Positions 36,415-49,224 of a stretch of DNA of 64,000 bases are shown one piece after another. The stretch is from positions 202,777,974-202,841,973 of the forward strand of contig NC_050100.1 in assembly GCF_902167145.1 (NCBI RefSeq), given 5' to 3'. How positions within the stretch are numbered: the stretch's first letter is position 1; each line of letters begins with the position of its first letter. The translations under genes and the position numbers were made by a program. This stretch comes from Zea mays (Eukaryota; Streptophyta; Magnoliopsida; Poales; Poaceae). The notes under the pieces were generated by a model that was given only the letters and a program-made list of their open reading frames with translations, did not search any database and had not been told where the DNA came from.

Positions 36415-39400
36415 TTGCCCAAGAAATGGTCTCCACCAGAAATCCAAGAATGTGATCTATGGCAAGGAAACATATGTGGGGTGAGGTGTACGAGCCTCTG
36501 GTCGATGATCAATGGCCACACAACCCCCATTTTGCCGAAAATAGCCATGAACGACCATTTTGAATAATACCGAAGGCTAACACGTACGAGTTTTTGACCA
36601 AGAAATGGTCTCCACCAGAAATCCAAGAATGTGATCTATAGCAAGGAAACATATGTGGGGTGAGGTTTATGAGCCTCTAGTCGATGACAAATGGCCACAC
36701 AACCCCCACTTTTTATGAAAATTGCCATGAGCGACCATTTTCAATAATACTAGAGGCTAACACCTACGGATTTTTGACCAAGAAATGGTCTCCACCAGAA
36801 ATCCAAGAATGTGATCTATGGCAAGGAAACATATGTGGGGTGAGGTGTATGAGCCTCTAGTCAATGATCAATGGCCACACAACCCCCATTTTTTTCGAAA
36901 ATAGCCATGAACGACCATTTTCAATAATACCAAAGGCTAACACCTACGGATTTTTGCCCAAGAAATGGCCTCCACCAGAAATCCAAGAATGTGATCTACG
37001 GCAAGGAAACATATGTGGGGTGAGGTGTATGAGGCTCTGGTCGACGATCAATGGCCACACAACCCTAATTTTTGTCGAAAATAGCCATGAACGACCATTT
37101 TCAATGACACTGAAGGCTAACACCTACGGATTTTTGACCAAGAAATGGTCTCCACCATAAATCCAAGAATGTGATCTATGGCAAGGAAACATATGTGTAG
37201 TGAGGTGTATGAGCCTCTGGTCCAATATCAATGGCCACACAACCCCCATTTTTGTCGAAAATAGCCATGGACGACCATTTTCAATAGTTCCGAAGGCTAA
37301 CACATTCGGATTTTTGACCAAGAAATGGTCTCCACCAGAAATCAAAGAATGTGATCTATGGCAAGGAAACATATGTGGGGTGAGGTGTACAAGCCTTTCG
37401 TCGATGATTAATGGCCACACAACCCCCATTTTTGTCGAAAATAGCCATGAATGACCATTTTCAATAATACTGAAGGCTAACACGTATGGATTTTTGACCA
37501 AGAAATGGTCTCCACCAGATATCCAAGAATGTGATCTATGGCAAGGAAACATATGTGGGGTGAGGTGTATGAGCCTCTGGTCGATGATAAATGGCCACAC
37601 AACCCCCATTTCAGTTGAAAATAGCCATGAACGACCATTTTCAATAATACCGAAGGCTAACACCAACAGATTTTTGACCAAGAAATGGTCTCCACCAGAA
37701 ATCCAAGAATGTGATCTATGGCAAGAAAACATATGTGGGGTGAGGTGTACGAGCCTCTGGTCGATGATCAATGGCCACACAACCCCCATTTTTGTCGAAA
37801 ATAGCCATGAACGACCATTTTCAATGACACTTAAGGCTAACACCTATGGATTTTTGACCAAGAAATGGTCTCCACCATAAATCCAAGAATTTGATCTATG
37901 GCAAGGAAACATATGTGTAGTGAGGTGTATGAGCCTCTGGTCGAAGATCAATGGCCACACAACCCCCATTTTTGTCGAAAATAGCCATGAATGACCATTT
38001 TCAAAAATACCGAAGGCTAACACATTCGGATTTTTGCCCAAGAAATGGTCTCCACCAGAAATTCAAGAATGTGATCTATGGCAAGGAAACATATGTGGGG
38101 TGAGGTGTACGAGCCTCTGGTCGATGATCAATGGCCACACAACCCCCATTTTGTCGAAAATAGACATGAACGACCATTTTCAATAATACCGAAGGCTAAC
38201 ACGTACGAATTTTTGACCAAGAAATGGTCTCCACCAGAAATCCAAGAATGTGATCTATGGCAAGGAAACATATGTGGGGTGAGGTGTACGAGCCTCTGGT
38301 CGATGATAAATGGCCACACAACCCCCATTTTTGATGAAAATAGCCATGAACGACCATTTACAATAATACGAGAGGCTAACACCTACGAATTTTTTACCTA
38401 GAAATGGTCTCCACCAGAAATCCAAGAATGTGATCTATGGCAAGGAAACATATGTGGGGTGAGGTGTATGAGCCTCTAGTCGATGATAAATGGCCACACA
38501 ACCCCCATTTTTGTCGAAAATAGCCATGAACGACCATTTTCAATAATACCGAAGGCTAACACCAACGGATTTTTGACCAAGAAATGGTCCCCACCAGAAA
38601 TCCAAGAATGTGATCTATGGCAAGAAAACATATGTGGGGTGAAGTGTACGAGCCTCTGGTCGATGATCAATGGCCACACAAACCCCATTTTTGTCGAAAA
38701 TATCCATGAACAACCATTTTCAATGACACTGAACGCTAACACCTACGGATTTTTGACCAAGAAATGGTCTCCACCATAAATTCAAGAATGTGATCTATGG
38801 AAAGGAAACATGTGTAGTGAGGTGTATGAGCCTTTGGTCGAATATCAATGGCCACACAACCCCCATTTTTGTCGAAAATAGCCATGAACGACCATTTTCA
38901 ATAGTACCGAAGGCTAAAACATTCAGATTTTTGACCAAGAAATGGTCTCCACCAGAAATCAAAGAATGTGATCTATGGCAAGGAAACATATAAGGGGTGA
39001 GGTTTACAAGCCTCTGGTCGACGATCAATGGCCACACAACTCCCATTTTTTCGAAAATAGCCATGAATGACCATTTTCAATAATACTGAAGGCTAACACG
39101 TACAGATTTTTGACCAATGAATGCTCTCCACCAGAAATCCAAGAATGTGATCTATGGCAAGGAAACATATGTGGGGTGAGGTGTATGAGCCTCTGGTCGA
39201 TGATAAATGGCCACACAACCCCCATTTTAGTCGAAAATAGCCATGAACGACCATTTTCAATAATACCGAAGGCTAACACAAACGGATTTTTGACTAAGAA
39301 ATGGTCTCCACCAGAAATCCAAGAATGTGATCTATGGCAAGAAAACCTATGTAGGGTGAAGTGTACGAGCCTCTGGTCAATGATCAATGGCCACACAACC

Positions 39401-39634
39401 CCCATTTTTGTCGGAAATAGCCATGAACGACCATTTTCAATGACACTGAAGGCTAACACCTACGGATTTTTGACCAAGAAATGGTCTCCACCATAAATCC
39501 AAGAATGTGATCCATGGCAAGGAAACATATGTGTAGTGAGGTGTATGAGCCTCCTGTCAAAGATCAATGGCCACACAACCCCATTTTTGTCGAAAATAGC
39601 CATGAAGGACAATTTTCAATAATACTGAAGGCTA

Positions 39635-39935
39635 ACATATGTTTCCTTAGCCTTCGGTATTATTGAAAATGGTCGTTCATGGCTATTTTCGACAAAATGG
39701 GGGTTGTGTGGCCATTGATCATCGACCAGAGGCTCGTACACCTCACCCCACATATGTTTCCTTGCCATATATCACATTCTCGGATTTCTGGTGGTGACCA
39801 TTTCTTGGTCAAAAATCCAAACGTGTTAGCCTTCTGTATTATTGAAAATGGTCGTTGATCACTATTTTCAACAAAAAAATGGGCGTTGTGTGGCCATTGA
39901 TCAACGACCAGAGGCTCATACACCTCACCCCATAT
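39635..39935 (-). repeat. Knob180 array, short inverted block
   Basis: About 300 bp in '-' orientation. The entry is complex: after GAAGGCTAACA comes a 14-bp '-' fragment (ACATATGTTTCCTT, 39635-39648), then a jump to another part of the '-' monomer (TTAGCCTTCGG). It exits at CCCCATAT joined to ACGTACGAATTTTTGACC in '+'. Confidence 0.8.
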
Positions 39936-40216
39936 ACGTACGAATTTTTGACCAAGAAATGGTCTCCACCAAAAATCCACGAATGTGATCTATAGGAAGG
40001 AAACATATGTGGGGTGAGGTGTACGAGCCTCTGGTCGATGATAAATGGCCACACAACCCCCATTTTTGATGAAAATAGCCATGAACGACCATTTTCAATA
40101 ATACCGAAGGCTAACACCTACGGATTTTTGACCAAGAAATGGTCTCCACCAGAAATCCAAGAATGTGATCTATGGGAAGGAAACATATGTGGGGTGAGGT
40201 GTATGAGCCTCTGGTC
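39936..40216 (+). repeat. Knob180 array, short direct block
   Basis: About 280 bp (1.5 monomers) of '+' orientation between two '-' blocks. It ends in GCCTCTGGTCG joined to GAATTATTGAAAATGG in '-' orientation, with TCG common to both sides. Confidence 0.8.
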
Positions 40217-43200
40217 GGAATTATTGAAAATGGTCGTTCATGGCTATTTTCGACAAAAATGGGGTTTGTGTGGCCATTGATCATCGACCAGAGGCTCCTA
40301 TACCTCACCCCACATATGTTTTCTTGCCATATATCACATTCTTGGATTTCCAGTGGAGACCGTTTCTTGGTCAAAAATCCGTAGGTGTTAGCCTTCGGTA
40401 TTATTGAAAATGGTCGTTCATGGCTATTTTCGACAAAAATGGGGGTTGTGTTGCCGTTGATCATCGACCAGAGCCTCGTACACCTCACCCCACATATGTT
40501 TCATTGCCATAGATCACATTCTTGGATTTCTGGTGGATACCATTTCTTGGGCAAAAATCTGAATGTGTTAGCCTTCGGTATTATTGAAAATGGTCATTCA
40601 TGGCGATTTTCGACAAAAATGGGTGTTGTGTGACCATTGATCTTCGACCAGAGGCTCATACACCTCACTACACATATGTTTCCTTGCCATAGATCACATT
40701 CTTGGATTTATGGTGGAGACCATTTCTTTGTCAATATTCCGTAGGTGTTTGCCTTCAGTGTCATTGAAAATGGTCATTCGTGGCTATTTTCGACAAAAAT
40801 GGGGGTTGTGTGGCCATTGATCATCGACCAGAGGCTCGTACACCTCACCCCACATATGTTTCCTTGCCATATATCACATTCTTGGACTTATGGTGGAGAC
40901 CATTTCTTGGTCAAAAATCCGTAGGTGTTACCCTTCAGTGTCATTGAAAATGGTCGTTCATGGCTATTTTCGACAAAAATGGGGGTTATGTGGCCATTGA
41001 TCATCGACCAAAGGCTCATACACCTCACCCCACATATGTTTCCTTGCCATAGATCACATTTTGGATTTCTGGTGGAGACCATTTCTTGGTCAAAAATCCG
41101 TAGGTGTTAGCCTTCGGTATTATTGAAAATGGTCGTTCATGGCTATTTTTGACAAAAAATGGGGGTTCTTTGGCCATTGATCATCGACCAGAGGCTCATA
41201 CACCTCACCCCACATATGTTTCCTTTCCATAGAAAACATTCTTGGATATCTAGTGGAGACCATTTCTTGGTCAAAAAACCGTATGTGTTAGCCTTCGGTA
41301 ATATTGAAAATGGTCGTTCATGGCTATTTTCATCAAAAATGGGGGTTGTGTGGCCATTTATCATCGACCAGAGGCTCCTACACCTCACCCCACATATGTT
41401 TCCTTGCTATAGATCACATTCTTGGATTTCTGGTGGAGACCATTGCTTGGTCAAAAATTCGTACGTGTTAGCCTTCAGTATTATTGAAAATGATCGTTCA
41501 TGGCTATTTTCGACAAAATGGGGGTTGTGTGGCCATTGATCATCGACCAGAGGCTCGTACACCTCACCCCAGATATGTTTCCTTGCCATAGATCACATTC
41601 TTGGATTTCTAGTGGAGACCATTTCTTGGGCAAAAATCCGAATGTGTTAGCCTTCGGTATTATTGAAAATTGTCATTCATGGCTATTTTCGACAAAAATG
41701 GGGGTTGTGTGCCCATTGATCTTTGAACAGAGGCTCATACACCTCACTACACATATGTTTCCTTGCCATAGATCACATTCTTGGATTTATGGTGGAGACC
41801 ATTTCATGGTCAAAAATCCGTAGGTGTTAGCCTTCAGTGCCATTGAAAATGGTCGTTCATGGCTATTTCCGACAAAAATGGGGGTTGTGTGGCCATTGAT
41901 CATCGACCAGAGGCTCGTACACTTCACCCCACATAGGTTTTCTTGCCATAGATCACATTCTTTGATTTCTGGTGGAGACCATTTCTTAGTCAAAAATCCG
42001 TAGGTGTTAGCCTTCAGTGCCATTGAAAATGGTCGTTCATGGCTATTTTCGACTAAAATGGGGGTTGTGTGGCCATTTATCATCGACCAGAGGCTCGTAC
42101 ACCTCACCCACATATGTTTCCTTTCCATAGATCACATTCTTGGATTTCTGGTGGAGACCATTTATTGGTCAAAAATCTGTACGTGTTAGCCTTCAGTATT
42201 ATTGAAAATGGTCATTCATGGCTATTTTCGACAAAAATGGGGGTTGTGTGGCCATTGATCATCGACCAGAGGCTCGTAAACCTCACCCCACATATGTTTC
42301 CTTGCCATAGATCACATTCTTTGATTTCTGGTGGAGACCATTTCTTGGTCAAAAATCTGAATGTTTTAGCCTTCGGTACTATTGAAAATGGTCGTTCATG
42401 GCTATTTTCGACAAAAATGGGGGTTGTGTGGCCATTGATATTCGACCAAAGGCTCATACACCTCACTACACATGTTTCCTTTCCATAGATCACATTCTTG
42501 GATTTATGGTGGAGACCATTTCTTGGTCAAAAATCCGTAGGTGTTAGCGTTCAGTGTCATTGAAAATGGTCGTTCATGGCTATTTTCGACAAAAATGGGG
42601 TTTGTGTGGCCATTGATCATCGACCAGAGGCTCGTACACTGCACCCCACATATGTTTTCTTGCCATAGATCACATTCTTGGATTTCTGGTGGGGACCATT
42701 TATTGGTCAAAAATCCGTTGGTGTTAGCCTTCGGTATTATTGAAAATGGTCGTTCATAGCTATTTTCGACAAAAATGGGGGTTGTGTGGCCATTTATCAT
42801 CGACCAGAGGCTCATACACCTCACCCCACATATGTTTCCTTGCCATAGATCACATTCTTGGATTTCTGGTGGAGACCATTTATTGGTAAAAAATCCGTAG
42901 GTGTTAGCCTCTGGTATTATTAAAAATGGTCGTTCATGGCTATTTTCATCAAAAATGGGGGTTGTATGGCCATTAATCATCGACCAGAGGCTCGTACACC
43001 TCACCCCACATATTTTTCCTTGCCATAGATCACATTCTTGGATTTCTGGTGGAGACCATTTCTTGGTAAAAAATTCGTACGTGTTAGCCTTCGGTATTAT
43101 TGAAAATGGTCGTTCATGGCTATTTTCGACAAAATGGGGGTTGTGTGGCCATTAATCATCGACCAGAGGCTCGTACACCTCACCCCACATATTTTTCCTT

Positions 43201-46200
43201 GCCATAGATCACATTCTTGGATTTCTGGTGGAGACCATTTCTTGGGCAAAAATCCGAATGTGTTAGCCTTCGGTATTTTTGAAAATGGTCATTCATGGCT
43301 ATTTTCGACAAAAATGGGGGTTGTGTGGCCATTGATCTTCGACCAGAGGCCCATACACCTACACATATGTTTCCTTGCCTTAGATCACATTCTTGGATTT
43401 ATGGTGGAGACCATTTCTTGGTCAGAAATCCATAGGTGTTAGCCTTTAGTGTCATTGAAAATGGTCGTTCAAGGCTATTTTCGACAAAAATGGGGGTTGT
43501 GTGGCCATTGATCATCGACCAGAGGCTCGTACACTTCACCCCACATATGTTTTCTTTCCATAGATCACATTCTTGGATTTCTGGTGGAGACCATTTCTTG
43601 GGCAAAAATCCGAATGTGTTAGCCTTCGGTATTTTTGAAAATGGTCATTCATGGCTATTTTCGACAAAAATGGGGGTTGTGTGGCCATTGATCTTTGACC
43701 AGATGCCCATACACCTACACATATGTTTCCTTGCCATAGATCACATTCTTGGATTTATGGTGGAGAGAAATTCTTGGTCAAAAATCCATAGGTGTTAGCC
43801 TTCAGTGTCATTGAAAATGGTCGTTCATGGCTATTTTCGACAAAAATGGGGGTTGTGTGGCCATTGATCATCGACCAGAGGCTCGTACACTTCACCCCAC
43901 ATATGTTTTCTTGCCATAGATCACATTCTTGGAATTTTGGTGGAGACCATTTCTTGGTCAAAAATCTGTTGGTGTTAGCCTTCGGTATTATTGAAAATGG
44001 TCGTTCATGGCTATTTTTGACTGAAATGGGGGTTGTGTGGCCATTTATCGTCGACCAGAGGCTCATACACCTCACCCCACATATGTTTCCTTGCCATAGA
44101 TCACATTCTTGGATATCTGGTGGAGACCATTTCTTGGTCAAAAATTCGTACGTGTTAGCCTTCGGTATTATTGAAAATGGTCATTCATGGCTATTTTCGA
44201 CAAAAATGGGGGTTGTGTGGCCATTGATCATCGACCAAAGGCTCGTACACCTCACCCCACATATGTTTCCTTGCCATAGATCACAATCTTGGATTTATGG
44301 TGGAGACCATTTCTTGGTCAAAAATCCATAGGTGTTAGCCTTCAGTGTCATTGAAAATGGTCGTTCATGGCTATTTTCGACAAAAATTAGGGTTGTGTGG
44401 CCATTGATCGTCGACCAGAGGCTCATACACCTCACCCCACATATGTTTCCTTGCCGTAGATCACATTCATGGATTTCTGGTGGAGACCATTTCTTGGTCA
44501 AAAATCCATAGGTGTTAGCGTTCGGTATTATTGAAAATGGTCGTTCATGGCAATTTTCGACAAAAATGGGGGTTGTGTGGCCATTGATCATCGACCAGAG
44601 GCTCAAACACCTCACCCCACATATGTTTCCTTGCCATAGATCACATTCTTGGATTTCTGGTGGAGACCATTTCTTGGTCAAAAATCCGTAGGTGTTAGCC
44701 TCTAGTATTATTGAAAATGGTCGCTCATGGCTATTTTCATAAAAAATGGGGGTTGTGTGGCCATTTATCATCGACTAGAGGCTCATAAACCTCACCCCAC
44801 ATATGTTTCCTTGCCATAGATCACATTCTTGGATTTCTGGTGGAGACCATTTCTTGGTCAAAAACTTGTACGTGTTAGCCTTCGATATTATTGAAAATGG
44901 TCGTTCATGGCTATTTTCGGCAAAATGGGGGTAGTGTGGCCATTGATCATCGACCAAAGGCTCGTACACCTCACCCCACATATGTTTCCTTGCCATAGAT
45001 CACATTCTTGGATTTTTGGTGGAGACCATTTCTTGGGCAAAAATCCGAATGTGTTAGCCTTTGGTATTTTTGAAAATGGTCATTCATGGCTATTTTCGAC
45101 AAAAATGGGGGTTGTGTGGCCATTGATCATCGACCAGAGGCTCGTACACTTCACCCCACATATGTTTTCTTTCCATAGATCACATTCTTGGATTTCTGGT
45201 GGAGACCATTTCTTGGGCAAAAATCCGAATGTGTTAGCCTTCGGTATTTTTGAAAATGGTCATTCATGGCTATTTTCGACAAAAATGGGGGTTGTGTGGC
45301 CATTGATCTTCGACCAGATGCCCATACACCTACACATATGTTTCCTTGCCATAGATCACATTCTTGGATTTATGGTGGAGAGAAATTCTTGGTCAAAAAT
45401 CCATAGGTGTTAGCCTTCAGTGTCATTGAAAATGGTCGTTCATGGCTATTTTCGACAAAAATGGGGGTTGTGTGGCCATTGATCATCGACCAGAGGCTCG
45501 TACACTTCACCCCACATACGTTTTCTTGCCATAGATCACATTCTTGGAATTTTGGTGGGGACCATTTCTTGGTCAAAAATCTGTTGGTGTTAGCCTTCGG
45601 TATTATTGAAAATGGTCGTTCATGGCTATTTTTGACTGAAATGGGGGTTGTGTGGCCATTTATCGTCGACCAGAGGCTCATACACCTCACCCCACATATG
45701 TTTCCTTGCCATAGACCACATTCTTGGATATCTGGTGGAGACCATTTCTTGGTCAAAAATTCGTACGTGTTAGCCTTCGGTATTATTGAAAATGGTCATT
45801 CATGGCTATTTTCGACAAAAATGGGGGTTGTGTGGCCATTGATCATCGACCAAAGGCTCGTACACCTCACCCCACATATGTTTCCTTGCCATAGATCACA
45901 ATCTTGGATTTATGGTGGAGACCATTTCTTGGTCAAAAATCCGTAGGTGTTAGCCTTCAGTGTCATTGAAAATGGTCGTTCATGGCTATTTTCGACAAAA
46001 ATTAGGGTTGTGTGGCCATTGATCGTCGACCAGAGGCTCATACACCTCACCCCACATATGTTTCCTTGACGTAGATCACATTCATGGATTTCTGGTGGAG
46101 ACCATTTCTTGGTCAAAAATCCGTAGGTGTTAGCCTCTAGTATTATTGAAAATGGTCGCTCATGGCTATTTTCATAAAAAATGGGGGTTGTGTGGCCATT

Positions 46201-48347
46201 TATCATCGACTAGAGGCTCATAAACCTCACCCCACATATGTTTCCTTGCCATAGATCACATTCTTGGATTTCTGGTGGAGACCATTTCTTGGTCAAAAAC
46301 TTGTACGTGTTAGCCTTCGATATTATTGAAAATGGTCGTTCATGGCTATTTTCGGCAAAATGGGGGTAGTGTGGCCATTGATCATCGACCAAAGGCTCGT
46401 ACACCTCACCCCACATATGTTTCCTTGCCATAGATCACATTCTTGGATTTCTGGTGGAGACCATTTCTTGGGCAAAAATCCGAATGTGTTAGCCTTTGGT
46501 ATTTTTGAAAATGGTCATTCATGGCTATTTTCGACAAAAATGGGGGTTGTGTGGCCATTGATCTTCGACCAGAGGCTCATACACCTCACTACACATATGT
46601 TTCCTTGCCATAGATCACATTCTTGGATTTATGGTGGAGACCATTTCTTGGTCAAAAATCCGTAGGTGTTAGCCTTCACTGTCATTGAAAATGGTCGTTC
46701 ATGGCTATTTTCTACAAAAAATAGGGTTGTGTGGTCATTGATCGTCGACCAGAGGCTCATACACCTCACCCCACATATGTTTCCTTGTCGTAGATCACAT
46801 TCTTGGATTTCTGGTGGAGACCATTTCTTGGTCAAAAATCCGTAGGTGTTAGCCTTCGGTATTATTGAGATGGTCGTTCATGGCTATTTTCGACAAAAAT
46901 GGGGGTTGTGTGGCCATTGATCATCGACCAGAGGCTCATACACCTCACCCCACATATGTTGCCTTGCCATATATCACATTCTTGGATTTCTGTTGGAGAC
47001 CATTTCTTGGTCAAAAATCTGTAGGTGTTAGCCTCTAGTATTATTGAAAATGGTCGCTCATGGCTATTTTCATAAAAATGGGGGTTGTGTGGCCATTTAT
47101 CATCGACTAGAGGCTCATAAACCTCACCCCACATATGTTTCCTTGCCATAGATCACATTCTTGGATTTCTGGTGGAGACCATTTCTTGGTCAAAAACTCG
47201 TACGTGTTAGCCTTCGGTATTATTGAAAATGGTCGTTCATGGCTATTTTCGGCAAAATGGGGGTTGTGTGGCCATTGATCATCGACTAGAGGCTCGTACA
47301 CCTCACCCCACATATGTTTCCTTGCCATATATCACATTTTTGGATTTCTGGTGGAAACCATTTCTTGGGCAAAAATCCGAATGTGTTAGCCTTTGGTATT
47401 TTTGAAAATGGTCATTCATGGCTATTTTTGACAAAAATTGGGGTTGTGTGGCCATTGATCTTCGACCAGAGGCTCATACACCTCACTACACATATGTTTC
47501 CTTGCCATAGATCACATTCTTGGATTTATGGTTGAGACCATTTCTTGGTCAAAAATCCGTAGGTGTTAGCCTTCAGTGTCATTGAAAATGCTCGTTCATG
47601 GCTATTTTCGACAAAAATTAGGGTTGTGTGGCCATTGATCGTCGACCAGAGGCTCATACACCTCACCCCACATATGTTTCCTTGCCTTAGATCACATTCT
47701 TGGATTTCTGGTGGAGACCATTTCTTGGTCAAAAATCCGTAGGTGTTAGCCTTTGGTATTATTGAAAATGGTCGTTCATGGCTATTTTCGACAAAAATGG
47801 GGGTTGTGTGGCCATTGGTCATCGACCAGAGGCTCAAACACCTCACCCCACATATGTTTCCTTGCCATAGATCACATTTTTGGATTTTTGGTGGAGACCA
47901 TTTCTTGGGCAAAAATCCGAATGTGTTAGCCTTTGGTATTTTTGAAAATGGTCATTCATGGCTATTTTTGACAAAAATGGGGGTTGTGTTGCCATTGATC
48001 TTCGACCAGAGGCTCATACACCTCACTACACATATGTTTCCTTGCCATAGATCACATTCTTGGATTTATGGTGCAGACCATTTCTTGGTCCGAAATCCAT
48101 AGGTGTTAGCCTTTAGTGTCATTGAAAATGGTCGTTCATGGCTATTTTCGACAAAAATGGGGGTTGTGTGGACATTGATCATCGACCAGAGGCTCGTACA
48201 CTTCACCCCACATATGTTTCCTTTCCATAGATCACATTCTTGGATTTCTGGAGGAGACCATTCCTTGGTCAAAAATCTGTTGGTGTTAGCCTTCGGTATT
48301 ATTGAAAATGGTCATTCATGGCGATTTTCGACAAAAACGGGGTTTGT
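40217..48347 (-). repeat. Knob180 satellite array, inverted domain (8.1 kb)
   Basis: About 45 monomers in '-' orientation. The part at about 41640-43240 is the inverted counterpart of 38040-39640. A tandem duplication of about 1615 bp fills 43490-46720. The reversed pentameric cassette is visible at 44295-45060. It ends where AAAAACGGGGTTTGTG meets AGCCTCTGGTCG of '+' monomers. Confidence 0.9.
43490..46720 (-). repeat. Nine-monomer higher-order repeat, two copies of about 1615 bp
   Basis: Variants recur at a shift of 1615 bp: CAGATGCCCATACACCTACAC at 43711 and 45315, GGAGAGAAATTCTTGG at 43763 and 45378, and TTTTTGACTGAAATGGGG at 44015 and 45630. In the second copy one monomer is missing (about 46135), reducing later offsets to about 1435 bp. 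The ends are approximate. Confidence 0.72.
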
Positions 48348-49224
48348 GAGCCTCTGGTCGATAAATAGCCATGAACGACCATTTTCAATAGTACCGAAGG
48401 CTAAAACATTCAGATTTTTGACCAAGAAATTGTCTCCACCAGAAATCAAAGAATGTGATCTATGGCAAGGAAACATATTTGGGGTGAGGTTTACGAGCCT
48501 CTAGTCGATGATCAATGGCCACACAACCCCCATTTTTGTCGAAAATAGCCATGAATGACCATTTTCAATAATACTGAAGGCTAACACGTACAGATTTTTG
48601 ACCAATAAATGGTCTCCATCGGAAATCCAAGAATGTAATCTATGGCAAGGAAACATATGTGGGGTGTGGTGTACGAGCCTCTGGTCGATGATCATTGGCC
48701 ACACAACCCCCATTTTTGTCGAAAATAGCCATGAACGACCATTTTCAATAATACCGAAGGCTAACACGTACGGATTTTTGACCAAAAATGGTCTCCACCA
48801 GAAATCCAAGAATGTGATCTATGGCAAGGAAACATATGTGGGGTCAATTGCACGAGCCTCTGGTCGATGATAAATGGCCACACAACCACCATTTTAGTCG
48901 AAAATAGCCATGAACCACAATTTTCAATAATACCGAAGGCTAACACCAACAGATTTTTGACCAAGGAATGGTCTCCTCCATAAATCCAAGAATGTGATCT
49001 ATGGAAAGAAAACATATGTGGGGTGAAGTGTACGAGCCTCTGGTCGATGATCAATGGCCACACAACCCCCATTTTTGTCGAAAATAACCATGAACGACCA
49101 TTTTCAATGACACTAAAGGCTAACACCTATGGATTTCTGACCAAGAAATGGTCTCCACCATAAATCCAAGAATGTGATCTATGGCAAGGAAACATGTGTA
49201 GGTGTATGAGCCTCTGGTCGAAGA

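Larger units (their letters stand above)
22219..39634 (+). repeat. Knob180 satellite array, direct domain 2 (right of the retrotransposon)
   Basis: About 97 head-to-tail '+' monomers continue the array from the left of the retrotransposon. It contains several nested higher-order duplications, listed separately. Recurrent variant classes are CATTCGGATTTTTGCCC, ACGTACGAGTTTTTGACC, ACTAGAGGCTAACACC, and the pair GACACTGAAGGC with CACCATAAATCC. It ends at a complex junction at 39635. Confidence 0.9.
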
